DNA from: Planctomycetaceae bacterium
GTDB lineage: Bacteria > Planctomycetota > Planctomycetia > Planctomycetales > Planctomycetaceae
Assembly (NCBI GenBank): GCA_028284145.1
Contig: JANQSH010000061.1
Span: forward strand, 1-64,000
Direction of reading: 5' to 3'
Length of the DNA stretch: 64,000 nt
The position numbers and the translations under genes are program-made. The notes beneath the pieces are model-generated. The model worked only from the letters and a program-made list of their open reading frames with translations, did not search any database and was not told where the DNA came from. Positions within the stretch are counted from its first letter, which is position 1; each line of letters starts with the position of its first letter. Below, in pieces: positions 9,056-18,315 of the stretch.

Positions 9056-9856
9056 TCAATCGAGCTTGAAACCACCCTGATTTTCAAGATTGAACCCAGC
9101 AGCAGCAGGTTTTCCCTCTTTCTTGAACTCCGTTGGCATTTCGGCAGGTTTACCCTCGACTGCACCAGCCTGCGGTTTGGCTGTGTCAGGTTTTTGGGGC
9201 ATGACACCGTTGCCACCACCGAGATCAAATTTGCTGGCTCCGCTGTCACCACCCAGATTGAAACCGCCAGGCTGACCTCCAAAACCGCTATCGCGACCAA
9301 GATTGAACCCACCTGGTTGCCCACCCAGGCCACTGGCACCGCTAAAATCGCCGGTTGCCACGCCGCCGTTCTTAATCCGATTTTCGCGAGCGTTCTTCTG
9401 GCTGGTAATCCTGGCCTCCCGTTCCTTCATTGCGTCATAAGCACGCTTTTGAGCTACAGTCAACTTTTCGTAATTCGCCTTTTCCCAGGCAGCACGTTGT
9501 TCGGCAACGTATTGTTCATGCGTGATGCCGCGATCCTTGAGCATTTTCTGATATGCCTGATATTGCTGTTGCATTCGACGCTGGTACTCCATCTGAGCTC
9601 GTCGATACTGCTCGACCTGACGCTGATATTGCTGCTGCATCTGCTTCTGGTTGTTGTTTCCACGGTTCTGGTTGTAGTTCTGGTTGTAATTTTGATTCCC
9701 GCTGCGCTTCTGCATCTGCTGGCGGATCATCTGCTGCTGACGCTGAAGAGCCTGCTGGTAAGCCCGCTGTTGTGCGGCCTGGGGATTGGCTTTAACAACG
9801 GCAGAACTGGAGACGATTGCAAATGCAGCGACAATGATGAGAGGAATGCGGAACAT
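9056..9856 (-). CDS. Gln-rich coiled-coil secreted protein (paralogue 2)
   Basis: A 266-residue protein. The start at 9856 is fixed by AAGGAG 8 bp upstream and by the signal peptide MFRIPLIIVAAFAIVSSSAVVKANP. After it come a Gln-rich coil, an NQNYNQNYNQNRGNNNQ low-complexity block, a second Gln/Arg-rich coil, EQYVAEQRAAWEKANY, a KRAYDAMKERE-type helix and ARENRIK. The tail repeats GGQPGGFNLG twice and ends GGFKLD, as in the paralogue at 7894-8598. The pair probably arose by tandem duplication. No catalytic residues are visible, and the composition suggests a scaffold or surface-associated protein. Confidence 0.8.
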   Translation of the reverse strand: MFRIPLIIVAAFAIVSSSAVVKANPQAAQQRAYQQALQRQQQMIRQQMQKRSGNQNYNQNYNQNRGNNNQKQMQQQYQRQVEQYRRAQMEYQRRMQQQYQAYQKMLKDRGITHEQYVAEQRAAWEKANYEKLTVAQKRAYDAMKEREARITSQKNARENRIKNGGVATGDFSGASGLGGQPGGFNLGRDSGFGGQPGGFNLGGDSGASKFDLGGGNGVMPQKPDTAKPQAGAVEGKPAEMPTEFKKEGKPAAAGFNLENQGGFKLD

Positions 9857-10137
9857 TGCGAGCGCTCCTTGCGGCATGCATGGCCTTGGAATGTCGCGAC
9901 CATCTTTCAGGACGAAATACCAAGGTCTGGGATTGAAACTATCGACCACAGATACAACTGCGTGACTTTACGGAAAGTAAGGTGGGGGCAACGTTTTGGC
10001 TGACTTCATGCCCAATGAGACTACACAAAAAAACGCGAAAAAACTATCCCGAAAATCTTCATGAAACGAAGATTGCCCCAATTTCCGGGATTCTGTTAAA
10101 TTTCCGAACCTGTGACGACTTACAGATCTGCCGAGAT

Positions 10138-10243
10138 AGAGCATATTACACTCTCTCTGTGCCGTGATGGGCGTTGTTCGGCCTGCAAACATAGCCCTCC
10201 CCCACGAGCCAGGGACGTCACACCAGAAAGTAAACTGCTCTGG
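10138..10243 (+). repeat. R1 repeat
   Basis: Complete copy: agagcatattacactct at the left end, a gcctgcaaacat core, cccacgagccagggacgtca, and taaactgctctgga at the right end. It lies 70 bp upstream of the YdjM-like gene; the rest of the 9857-10312 gap shows no gene. Confidence 0.8.
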
Positions 10244-10312
10244 AAGTATCGATTGGATGGCGGCATTTCTTAACTTCAATTCCGACAACAGTTTCAAGGA
10301 TGGAATAACGTC

Positions 10313-11014
10313 ATGGCGGGTTACAGAGAACATATCAGTGTCAGTGGTCTGCTGGGGTTCATCTACGGCAGTGTCGGGATATTTCTGTTCGGGTTCAGTG
10401 TTGAGCAGGCGATTCTGGGGTGGTGTCTCTGCTGGCTGGCCGGAATGCTGCCCGACCTCGACTCCAAAACTGGTCGACCCGTCCGCGAGATCTTCGGGCT
10501 GCTGGCCATCGCTGTGCCTGTCCTGCTCATTCGCCGCATTGCCAATTGGATGCCCAGTCCCGAACGCCTGATTCTCACGCTCGGAATTCTGTATGTTGTC
10601 ATTCGCTATGGAGGGGCGGCTCTGCTCGGCAAGTTCGCTGTCCATCGCGGTATGTTCCACAGCATTCCCGCCATGTTGATTGCAGCCGGGGCGGCGTTTC
10701 TGGTTTATGACTGCGAACTTTCGGCGCGGTGCTTTATGGCCGGGGCCGTTGGCAGCGGGTTTCTTTCTCACCTTGTGTTGGATGAAATGTATAGCGTCAC
10801 CTGGAGTGGTCTCGGACTAAAGCTGAACAGTGCAGCCGGCAGCGCCATCAAAATGGGCGGCAAGAATTTGTACGCCAACCTGTTTACCTACGCACTGCTG
10901 GCATTGGTGGCGTATGGTATGGCGGTGGAGATCGGTTACCTGCCGATGATCAACTTCTCGGAAGGGCCGGACCGAATCCGACAGGCGATGGAGCCGATTC
11001 GTCAGCTCAACTGA
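10313..11014 (+). CDS. YdjM/DUF457-family membrane-bound metal-dependent hydrolase
   Basis: A 233-residue membrane protein with about five hydrophobic segments. The family's metal-binding residues are present: GYREHI near the N-terminus, LAGMLPDLDS (residues 42-51), HRGMFHS near 105 and SHLVLDEMYS near 155. These His/Asp clusters define the DUF457 (YdjM-like) family of inner-membrane proteins, whose activity is not established; some members are under SOS control in enterobacteria. The C-terminus has one more hydrophobic segment and a polar tail. It precedes the amidase gene by a few bases, suggesting cotranscription. Confidence 0.8.
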   Translation: MAGYREHISVSGLLGFIYGSVGIFLFGFSVEQAILGWCLCWLAGMLPDLDSKTGRPVREIFGLLAIAVPVLLIRRIANWMPSPERLILTLGILYVVIRYGGAALLGKFAVHRGMFHSIPAMLIAAGAAFLVYDCELSARCFMAGAVGSGFLSHLVLDEMYSVTWSGLGLKLNSAAGSAIKMGGKNLYANLFTYALLALVAYGMAVEIGYLPMINFSEGPDRIRQAMEPIRQLN

Positions 11015-11046
11015 CCGTGGATCAACTGAGAATGGAAACGACTGCC

Positions 11047-11901
11047 ATGAAAATCGCCGGCGTGCAGATGGACATCAGGTTGGGGGACGTCGAAGGAAAC
11101 CTGAATCGCATGCGTGAAAAACTGGCGGAGACCCGAGCCAACGGCGCCGAGTTGACCGTCTTTCCCGAATGTGCCGCGACCGGATACTGTTTCGACAACC
11201 TCGAAGAAACGCGGCCCCATGCCCAGGCAATTCCCGGACCAGCAATCGAATTCATGATTGATGCGTGTAAGGAATTTGGCGGTTACGTTGTCTTCGGTTT
11301 GCTGGAAACAGACGGTGGCTCAGCAATCTACAACGCGGCAGCACTGGTCGGTCCTGACGGGCTGATCGGCTCTTACCGCAAAGTCCACCTCCCGTTTCTC
11401 GGGATCGATCAGAAAACGACGCCAGGCGATCGCCCTTTCGCTGTTTTTGAAGCGGGAGAAGCAAAAGTTGGTCTCAACATCTGTTACGATGCGGCGTTCC
11501 CGGAGTCATCCCGTTGTCTCACTCTCGCCGGTGCGGAACTGATCATCCTGCCAACCAACTGGCCTGAAGGCGCTCAAACCAAAGCACAACACGCGATCAA
11601 TACGCGCGCGATGGAGAACAGCGTATACTACATCGCTGTCAATCGCGTGGGGGAAGAGCGCGGCTGGAACTTCATCGGCATGAGTAGTATTTGCGATCCG
11701 GGTGGAAACACACTCGACTCAGCCATGCATGATGACGAAGCGATTCTTTACGCAGAAATTGATCTTGAACGGGCACGGAAGAAAACGGTCGAGCGCGGCC
11801 CCGGTGTGACGGCCCTGCATCGACTGGCCGATCGTCGTCCCGAAATGTACGGCCCACTGACAAAGTCTCACGGACTGCAGAAACCAGGTCGGAAAGATTA
11901 A
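11047..11901 (+). CDS. Carbon-nitrogen hydrolase (nitrilase superfamily)
   Basis: About 284 residues from the ATG that gives MKIAGVQMDIRLGDVEGNL, the usual N-terminus of the family; ATG 11032 and GTG 11017 are upstream alternatives. The catalytic triad is visible: Glu in TVFPECAATGY, Lys in YRKVHLPFLG and Cys in LNICYDAAFPES. Members cleave non-peptide C-N bonds such as those in N-carbamoyl amino acids, omega-amides or nitriles; the substrate cannot be assigned. Length is normal. The gene lies just after the YdjM-like gene on the same strand and is probably cotranscribed with it. Confidence 0.9.
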   Translation: MKIAGVQMDIRLGDVEGNLNRMREKLAETRANGAELTVFPECAATGYCFDNLEETRPHAQAIPGPAIEFMIDACKEFGGYVVFGLLETDGGSAIYNAAALVGPDGLIGSYRKVHLPFLGIDQKTTPGDRPFAVFEAGEAKVGLNICYDAAFPESSRCLTLAGAELIILPTNWPEGAQTKAQHAINTRAMENSVYYIAVNRVGEERGWNFIGMSSICDPGGNTLDSAMHDDEAILYAEIDLERARKKTVERGPGVTALHRLADRRPEMYGPLTKSHGLQKPGRKD

Positions 11902-12308
11902 CCCTGTTCGAGTGCCGTTCGCTCACCCGCGTGAGCATGTTCTTTTCTGTGGGATGTCTTCAACACAGGGATATCTTCATACGGCAATACGGCGGAGACG
12001 ATTGTCGGGATGGGCCGGACGTGTACAGGTTTTTTTTCAGCCGCGCGCAGCACGTCGGCCAGCAGAGCGTGGATCTGCAAATATCACCCTGTTGATCCTG
12101 TCCCGTTCTTTTCCTCGGGGTAGCCCGGACGACTTGTATGACCGGGTGCCGAAGGCGACAGGAAGACCTCTCCTTCATCGCATCATCGCGGAACGGCACC
12201 AGACGCCCGGTGATGGTTTCGATCACGCTTGAATTCCAAAACCACCGGGCGGCTTGGAAAACGCCGTGTCCTCGAAGGAACCGAGTGGATGGGCAACGGC
12301 CAGAGAAC
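11902..12308. other. Intergenic region before the group II intron remnant
   Basis: GC-rich and without a convincing gene. A long open frame on the minus strand (11960-12604) is antisense to the intron remnant and runs into rnpB, so it is rejected. A weak R2-like core (gcagcacgtcggcc) is at about 12048-12061. Confidence 0.4.
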
Positions 12309-12406
12309 GCGCAGGGGGCGGTTCCCTCACTGCTGCTGGCCAACCGTTTCTGCACTACGTTTTTGATCTGCGGATCAACCAGTGGCGGGAGCATCATGCC
12401 CGAGGC
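12309..12406 (+). pseudogene. Group II intron reverse-transcriptase remnant
   Basis: One frame from 12309 reads AQGAVPSLLLAN. After a one-step frame change the next frame reads FLHYVFDLRINQWREHHARG. Together these match the group II intron RT stretch PQG...SPLLAN-FLHYVFD, which precedes the YADD active site. The YADD box itself and nearly all of the rest of the roughly 400-residue protein are missing. It is a dead fragment, here fused to intron RNA sequence that follows at 12412. Confidence 0.6.
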
Positions 12407-12411
12407 AGAGC

Positions 12412-12487
12412 AGGAGCCGGTATGAGGGAAAACTTCACGTACGGATTTGCGCGGGAGGCCACCAGTAACGGCAGTCCCTGCCGCGAT
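12412..12487 (+). ncRNA. Group II intron RNA remnant
   Basis: The stem aggagccggtatgaggg / cacgtacgg, followed by atttgcgcgggaggcc, resembles the conserved hairpin found next to the RT gene in many bacterial group II introns. It directly follows the RT fragment. I see no intact domain V or intron boundaries, so splicing is not expected. Confidence 0.45.
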
Positions 12488-12608
12488 CACCGTTTTGCTG
12501 CAACGCGACGAAGAGTTCTCGTTGATTAGAGGCCTCTCTGTTTGATAAAGGATATCAACGGCGAAACATGCCAAACAGAATCGTTCCAGATTCGTATCAG
12601 TCAAAAAA

Positions 12609-12993
<385 letters not shown>

Positions 12994-12999
12994 ATTTTC

Positions 13000-13028
13000 A
13001 TTCTACTCCGATCGCCACAGTTTGGCAG
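13000..13028 (-). promoter_or_regulatory. Promoter of rnpB
   Basis: On the minus strand CTGCCA (-35, 4 of 6 matches) and TAGAAT (-10) are separated by 17 bp. The -10 box lies 6 bp before the predicted 5' end of the RNase P RNA at 12993. Confidence 0.6.
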
Positions 13029-13102
13029 TGTCCGTTCTCGTCAATCTGAACCTGTTGGTGACAAAACGCAGGTTGTTTTGCCACTTGTTGCCATCGCAGG
13101 TT

Positions 13103-13202
13103 AGAGCGTACTACGCTCTTCTGTGGCGCGAAAGTCGTCTTTTGGCCTGTAAACGCAAACTCTCACGAGCGAAAACCGTCACACGAAAAGGGAAACTGCT
13201 CT
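13103..13202 (+). repeat. R1 repeat
   Basis: Complete copy: agagcgtactacgctct at the left, a ggcctgtaaacgcaaactc core, and cacacgaaaagggaaactgc then tcta at the right. It is almost identical to the copy at 39827-39927. It lies between rnpB and the FHA gene. Confidence 0.85.
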
Positions 13203-13379
13203 AATATGCAGGGATACAGAATCCGAATCCCAAGTTCGGATCTTTTTCGGCTTGCGACCGGGAGTTCTATTCCAATCACGACTCTCTCCGGTGAAAATGA
13301 ACGCTTGTGATTTTTCTCAGACTTCTGAGCCGAAAGGTTTTCGTATGGGCCAGCGAAAACTGAGCGATAGAGTTCCCTG

Positions 13380-13877
13380 ATGCTTGGTGAATTGACCCCC
13401 TGCAGCGGCGGCGACCCCATCCCGTTGCTGAAACCGAAACTGCTGATCGGTCGCCGATCAAGTTGCGATATCTCCCTGCGTTTTCCGAACGTCTCGTCGC
13501 ATCATTGCGAGTTGTCCTTCATTAACGGCTACTGGTATGTCGAGGATGTCGGCAGCCGCAACGGAATTCGAGTCAATGGTACGAAATGCGAAGGCAAGTA
13601 TGTTCTGCCGGGGGACACGATCGCGATCGCCCGTCATGAATACGCAATTCACTACAAACCCTCTGGCGATGGTCCGCCACCGGGAGATGTCGAGGACTTG
13701 AGTAAAGGCCTGCTGGAAAAAGCAGGATTGACCGGGCAGCGCGCGGCTCGTCAGCGACGTGAAGCGCGTCAATCTGCCCCCGACAACGATGGCGTTAAAG
13801 AATTGCCACCCGATATTGATGACATCGAAATCGACGATGATCTGCTGATCGATGATGATGATCTGATCGACTATTGA
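13380..13877 (+). CDS. FHA-domain protein
   Basis: A 165-residue protein. Residues 20-95 form an FHA (phosphothreonine-binding) domain with the signature residues GRRSSCDI, SSHHCEL and SRNGIRVNG. A short linker follows, then a basic helix (RAARQRREARQ) and a strongly acidic tail (DDIEIDDDLLIDDDDLIDY). FHA proteins bind phosphorylated partners of Ser/Thr kinases, which planctomycetes have in large numbers; none is adjacent here. The acidic tail may bind a basic partner. The RsgA gene follows after about 100 bp on the same strand. No Shine-Dalgarno sequence is obvious before the ATG. Confidence 0.85.
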   Translation: MLGELTPCSGGDPIPLLKPKLLIGRRSSCDISLRFPNVSSHHCELSFINGYWYVEDVGSRNGIRVNGTKCEGKYVLPGDTIAIARHEYAIHYKPSGDGPPPGDVEDLSKGLLEKAGLTGQRAARQRREARQSAPDNDGVKELPPDIDDIEIDDDLLIDDDDLIDY

Positions 13878-13982
13878 CTGGCGTGAAGCGACTGACCGGT
13901 ATGAAGTCATGGGCGATGCGAACCGGTTTCAACTTCTCGTGTCGACCGAAGAAAACAACAGCCGGGATTCAGAAAGAACATT

Positions 13983-15116
13983 GTGGGCAAAAAAAAGCGG
14001 AAACAGCGGGTCGCCTTTCGCAAGCACCACACCAGACGGACGCGCGACCGGCTTTCGCACCGCGACATGCTCGATGATGAATCGGCGGAAGACTTCCAGA
14101 CGAGCGAACGGGTCTCGGGCAAAGGAAGCGTCACCAGGTATCGCACGGTCGTTACTGAGGAAGGAGGCGACGAGGACGCGCTGCGAAACGTCGACGATTC
14201 CGTCTGCATTCGAGGTCGTGTTCTGTCAGCGATCGGGTTGCATTGTTTCGTGCGGAGCGATGATGGTCTTAAATACGAATGCACCGTTCGCAACATCGTG
14301 AAAAAACTGGCGACCGATGAACGGACCGCAGTCGTCGCGGGCGATCAGGTTTTGATTCAGCCACTGCAGGAGGAGAAAGCCGTCATCGAACGGGTTGAGC
14401 CGCGCGAACGGGTCATCTCCCGTGGCAGCAAACGCCGCGAACATGTCATTGTCAGCAATGTCGATCAGGCGGTCATTGTCGCCTCCACTGGCGATCCTCC
14501 GCTGAAAACCAATCTGGTCGACCGTTTTCTCATCAGTGCAGAGAAAGGAAATGTGCAACCGATCATCTGTCTCAACAAGGTCGACCTCATCACCGGCGGC
14601 GACAACCTGGTGGGCGAACTTTCACTCGGCAAAGTGGCAGGGCTCTATTCGCAACTCGGCTACGACGTCGTATTGACCAGTGCTGCCACCGGTCGGGGAA
14701 TTGAGGAATTGCGGCAGCGACTTGCGGGCAAGCAAACCGTCTTCACCGGTCAGAGCGGCGTTGGCAAGTCGTCGTTGTTGAACGCGATTCAACCCGGTCT
14801 CGAATTGGATACGGGCGAAGTGAGCGAGGAGTCGGGTAAAGGAACACATACCACCCGCACAGCCAGTCTGCTGGAACTCGATTTCGGTGGCTGGGTTGTC
14901 GACACACCCGGCATCCGTCAATTGGAATTGTGGGATGTCATTCCCGAAGAGGTGGAAGGTTACTTTGTGGAATTCCGTCCGTTTGTGACGTTCTGCCACT
15001 TCACCAACTGCTCACACACGCACGAAGACAAATGCGCGGTCAAAGCTGCCGTCAACCTTGGCCAGATTTCCCGTTTACGTTACGGCAGCTACGTGCGTTT
15101 ATTGGATGTGGAGTGA
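13983..15116 (+). CDS. rsgA: Ribosome small-subunit-dependent GTPase A
   Basis: A 377-residue circularly permuted GTPase that matures the 30S ribosomal subunit. The order is an extended, very basic N-terminus (KKKRKQRVAFRKHHTRRTRD), an OB-fold (about 75-140), G4 in ICLNKVDL, G1 in TGQSGVGKSSLLNAI and G3 in VDTPGIR, then the C-terminal zinc finger CHFTNCSHTHEDKC. This G4-G1-G3 order identifies the YjeQ/RsgA family. The start is GTG at 13983, chosen because the basic tail is common in the family; the OB-fold alone would begin about 70 residues later. Length is at the long end because of the tail. Confidence 0.93.
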   Translation: MGKKKRKQRVAFRKHHTRRTRDRLSHRDMLDDESAEDFQTSERVSGKGSVTRYRTVVTEEGGDEDALRNVDDSVCIRGRVLSAIGLHCFVRSDDGLKYECTVRNIVKKLATDERTAVVAGDQVLIQPLQEEKAVIERVEPRERVISRGSKRREHVIVSNVDQAVIVASTGDPPLKTNLVDRFLISAEKGNVQPIICLNKVDLITGGDNLVGELSLGKVAGLYSQLGYDVVLTSAATGRGIEELRQRLAGKQTVFTGQSGVGKSSLLNAIQPGLELDTGEVSEESGKGTHTTRTASLLELDFGGWVVDTPGIRQLELWDVIPEEVEGYFVEFRPFVTFCHFTNCSHTHEDKCAVKAAVNLGQISRLRYGSYVRLLDVE

Positions 15117-15383
15117 ATGGGCGATTGTGTGTTTCCGTTTTCGAGCCTTGCAGAGGATCACTCTGGCAGGGAGTTTTTTCCCGGTTGAGCGAACGATCAG
15201 GCGGTAGAGATGACGATACACCTTGCCAGCAAAGAGGCCAAAACCGATAATCAGCCACACAAGTCGGGCGCCGGTAATCTGCTTGCCATAACGCCCGGAC
15301 TGGTGCCCATCGAGTACATGATCGATTGTTTCGCGGTTGTTTTCTTTTCGGTCGAAAAACACTGTGAAGAACGATCCTGTCAT
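15099..15383 (-). CDS. Possible small membrane protein
   Basis: An open frame of 94 residues with one transmembrane-like segment (LVWLIIGFGLFAGKVY) and basic flanks. It fills the gap between rsgA and the next minus-strand gene and overlaps the end of rsgA by 18 bp. No Shine-Dalgarno sequence or known family is visible, so it could be spurious. Confidence 0.35.
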   Translation of the reverse strand: MTGSFFTVFFDRKENNRETIDHVLDGHQSGRYGKQITGARLVWLIIGFGLFAGKVYRHLYRLIVRSTGKKLPARVILCKARKRKHTIAHSLHIQ

Positions 15384-15442
15384 TCCATCTGATTCTTTCC
15401 CTTACAGGCAAACGACAGGTGGGAGCCTGACCTGCCCCGTGT

Positions 15443-15745
15443 TCAGAAAACCCAGAGACCGACGTACCACTGCATGAAATCGTTGAGCATTTCGCTCCGT
15501 TCACAAGCCAGTGTCAGCGGCAGGTACAGTTGTGCGACGAAGGCTGAACCGTCATGGTTGTACGCCTCGTAAATCACCCAGTACATCGGCCCGGCTGAAA
15601 GAACATACAGAAACAGCACAAACGCGATTTGAATGAACGACGTAATCCAGAATCGCGGCGTGGAAAACCGGTGCACGTTCTCGAACGTGAGATTCTCTTG
15701 AGAATCGTCATCCACTGCCGTTGAATTTGCGTCTGCTGTATCCAT
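15443..15745 (-). CDS. Small membrane protein of unknown function
   Basis: About 100 residues from the ATG at 15745, which has a short AGG close upstream; an ATG at 15763 is the alternative. An acidic N-terminus precedes FSTPRFWITSF, then one long hydrophobic segment (IQIAFVLFLYVLSAGPMYWVIYEA) and a C-terminal amphipathic stretch ending in a Trp-rich QWYVGLWVF. I recognise no family. It starts 30 bp after the SDR stop on the same strand, so cotranscription with the SDR is likely. Confidence 0.6.
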   Translation of the reverse strand: MDTADANSTAVDDDSQENLTFENVHRFSTPRFWITSFIQIAFVLFLYVLSAGPMYWVIYEAYNHDGSAFVAQLYLPLTLACERSEMLNDFMQWYVGLWVF

Positions 15746-15775
15746 AAACCTGTCGTAGTGCATGCCGTGCTTTGA

Positions 15776-16789
15776 TCAAGTCAGGCCCTGATCGCGGAAC
15801 CAGTGAATCGTGTTCGTCATGCCTTCGGCATAGTCCACTTTCGGCTCATATCCCAATTCCTGCTTCGCTTTATCGATGGAATAGTCGAGATTGAGTCCGA
15901 GGAATTTGACACGTGCATTGGACAGCAACGGAGCCTCCTTTTTGCCCAGCAACTTCGCGGTTCCCTCCATCACCCTGGCGAGGAATTTTGCCACACCGAG
16001 CGGAACCTGCTTCTCCGGCTTGTCGAATCCGGCAGCCTCGGCAATGGTCTCCATAAATTCCCGCTTGGAGACGAGCCGGGCATCGCGAATGTTGAACACT
16101 TCGCCAGTCAGGTCGTCCCGATTCAACGCCAGGAAGATCGCATCCACCAGATTGCCGACGAACGTGTTGTTCATCAGTTTGGTGCCATCGCCGAGAAAGG
16201 CGAAGCTGTTGGTCTTCAGTTTTTCCATCAACCGGGGCAGAACGATGCGGTCACGAGGGCCGTAAATGAATCCTGGTCGTAACACGATCGCCGGCAGATT
16301 TTTCTCCTTCACGTGCTGCAGGATCAATTGCTCCGATTCGACCTTGGTCAGCGTGTAGCCATCGATGCCATCGGTATTGGGCGGCTCGTTTTCATCCGTG
16401 CCATGATGATCGCGTGCGCGATACACGCCGAGGGAACTGATCTGCACGAACCGCTTCAATGCACCGGTTGCTTCGGCTGCATTCAATAATGCCTCGGTTC
16501 CGCGGACATTTACCTCGCGGTAATTTTCGACCGGCCCCCAGTCACCCACTCTGGCCGCACAATGGACGATCGCCGTGACGCCCTCGACTGCCTGCCTGAG
16601 GGATTCTTTATCCGTCAGATCGCCATGCACGATCTCGACGCCCCACTCCTTGAGCAGATCCTGATCGCTGTTTTCGCGGACAATCACGCGGGTGGGAATG
16701 TTTTCTTTTCGCGCCCGCTCGACGACATGACTACCAACCAGACCGGTCGCTCCGGTGACCAGCAATTTGTCCTGTTCTGTGAATTCCAC
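15776..16789 (-). CDS. Extended SDR: NAD(P)-dependent epimerase/dehydratase
   Basis: A 337-residue protein with a Rossmann dinucleotide-binding motif TGATGLVGSH (residues 12-21), the HGDLTD and VHCAARVGDW motifs that follow, the YTLTK catalytic Tyr-Lys pair and LRPGFIYGPRD. This is the extended SDR family containing 3-beta-hydroxysteroid dehydrogenases, dihydroflavonol reductases and nucleotide-sugar epimerases. The RPGFIYGPRD segment fits the 3-beta-HSD/DFR-like branch better than the GalE branch. The substrate is unknown. It lies 260 bp downstream of murG, with an R3 hairpin between, so it is probably a separate transcription unit. Confidence 0.88.
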   Translation of the reverse strand: MEFTEQDKLLVTGATGLVGSHVVERARKENIPTRVIVRENSDQDLLKEWGVEIVHGDLTDKESLRQAVEGVTAIVHCAARVGDWGPVENYREVNVRGTEALLNAAEATGALKRFVQISSLGVYRARDHHGTDENEPPNTDGIDGYTLTKVESEQLILQHVKEKNLPAIVLRPGFIYGPRDRIVLPRLMEKLKTNSFAFLGDGTKLMNNTFVGNLVDAIFLALNRDDLTGEVFNIRDARLVSKREFMETIAEAAGFDKPEKQVPLGVAKFLARVMEGTAKLLGKKEAPLLSNARVKFLGLNLDYSIDKAKQELGYEPKVDYAEGMTNTIHWFRDQGLT

Positions 16790-16925
16790 GATCGCGACCC
16801 GTTTCTGTGCAACAAGGAATTGGGCATTCGGCCAACTCGGATGTGGTACTTTCCCGCAAAACGACGCTCAATTGTAAAGGCGAACTCATATCTCGCAAGC
16901 GACACCGGTTTGCGGTAAAAGCCGG

Positions 16926-16965
16926 GTAGTACGGACAGACATATCCGTGACGCGACTGCAACCAT
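16926..16965 (+). repeat. R3 hairpin repeat
   Basis: The sequence acggacagacatatccgtga forms a short stem (CGGA/TCCG) and matches the R3 copies at 48128-48187 and 49306-49356. It sits in the gap between murG and the SDR gene. Downstream similarity to the other copies is weak. Confidence 0.5.
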
Positions 16966-17048
16966 AGGCTGTTACAAACCTTCTCTATACGACACACTAT
17001 CACCTTCGAGACAGCCTGGCTCCCTCGCTGGTGAATTTGTCGTTGGGA

Positions 17049-18245
17049 TCAATGCTCGATGAATCGCTCCACCACATCGGCCACACTCGCAGCGGCATCA
17101 GAGTTCGCACAACTCCGCATGGCCATTTCCATCCGATTGAGTTGGCCCGCGTTACTGAGCAACACCGATAACTCTTCGGCGAGTTGCTCATCAGTTTCAT
17201 CACTTTGTGGCTTGTCGAATACAATGCGGGCCGCGTTTCGCTGCCGATACCACTCCGCGTTCTGAACCTGATGATCGCCAATCGCATTCGGATAGGGAAT
17301 AAGAATGGCCGGGGTGCCGGCGCAGGCGAACTCGGCCAGCGATGTCGCCCCGGCTCGCGAAACAACCAGACGCGCCTTGCGGTACAGGCTCGTCATATCG
17401 TCAAAGAACGGTTTTACGACTGCATCGATGCCGAGTTGATCGTATGTCGCCGCGACATGTTCGAAATCCTGTTTGCCTGTTTGATGCACGATCTGCCAAT
17501 CCTGAAACAGTCGGTAGTGTTGCATTGCCGCGTGGAGCACCGCGCGATTGACCGCCACCGCACCTTGACTCCCCCCCAGCGTCAGCAGGATTTTCCGCCC
17601 CGGCTCAAAGCGATCAGCAAAGTCGTTTTTTGAGGAACCTGATGTTAACGGACCAGCAGCAACAGTTGTTCTGACGGCTGCCTGAATGTGTGGTGCGGGG
17701 ATGAGGTGGGATTTTGCCAGTTGTGTGATGGCTGGTCGAACGGGGTTTCCGGTGATGTTAATCGCCAGGTTTTTCGGCAGGTGTCGAGCCGTCTCTTCAA
17801 ACGACGTACAAACGCAATCCGACCGTCCAGCCAGCCAGCGTGTTGCCCGACCGGGAACAGTGTTCTGTTCCATCAGAATTCTCGTGACATCACTTTGTTT
17901 CGCGGCTGAGATGACTGGAACTGAGGCAAATCCTCCCAAACCAATGACCACATCGGGTCGTAATGTTGCGATGATTTTCCTCGCCTGCTGTTGTGCCCGC
18001 CAGTATCGATACAAAAACCGGACCGGACGACGACGAAGCTGAGTTGAAGGTTCGACGGGTAATGAATGATGTTCAAAGCCATGTTGGGTAACGATGTCCC
18101 GTTCAATGCCCCTGTCAGAACCTGCGAAGACAATCCGGGTTGAAGAATCGCGGCGGATGAGTTCCTCCGCAACAGTAATGCCTGGGAAGAGATGCCCACC
18201 ACTGCCGCCGCCGGCGAACAGAATTGTTCGGGAGAAGTTGGTCAT
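17049..18245 (-). CDS. murG: Lipid II synthase: UDP-GlcNAc transferase MurG
   Basis: MurG adds GlcNAc to undecaprenyl-PP-MurNAc-pentapeptide (lipid I) on the inner face of the cytoplasmic membrane, making lipid II. The start at 18245 (MTNFSRTILFAGGGSGGHLFPG) places the Gly-rich loop at residues 12-16 as in the family; the longer open frame upstream would overlap ftsW. The second Gly motif LTLGGSQGA and the C-terminal donor site (SRAGATSLAEFACAGTPAILIP, then QVQNA) are intact. The length of 398 residues exceeds the usual 355 because of an insertion near 215-240. It is the last gene of the murein cluster, 70 bp after ftsW. Confidence 0.95.
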   Translation of the reverse strand: MTNFSRTILFAGGGSGGHLFPGITVAEELIRRDSSTRIVFAGSDRGIERDIVTQHGFEHHSLPVEPSTQLRRRPVRFLYRYWRAQQQARKIIATLRPDVVIGLGGFASVPVISAAKQSDVTRILMEQNTVPGRATRWLAGRSDCVCTSFEETARHLPKNLAINITGNPVRPAITQLAKSHLIPAPHIQAAVRTTVAAGPLTSGSSKNDFADRFEPGRKILLTLGGSQGAVAVNRAVLHAAMQHYRLFQDWQIVHQTGKQDFEHVAATYDQLGIDAVVKPFFDDMTSLYRKARLVVSRAGATSLAEFACAGTPAILIPYPNAIGDHQVQNAEWYRQRNAARIVFDKPQSDETDEQLAEELSVLLSNAGQLNRMEMAMRSCANSDAAASVADVVERFIEH

Positions 18246-18315
18246 CGAAATGGTAAAATGAAATAAGGGAGACAGGCCTGGCAGCTGCGTTACGTGCCGG
18301 AATCGAATATGGAAA

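Noticed and set aside
11960-12604. 214-residue minus-strand open frame
   Set aside because: It is antisense to the group II intron remnant and has no family motif or start signal.
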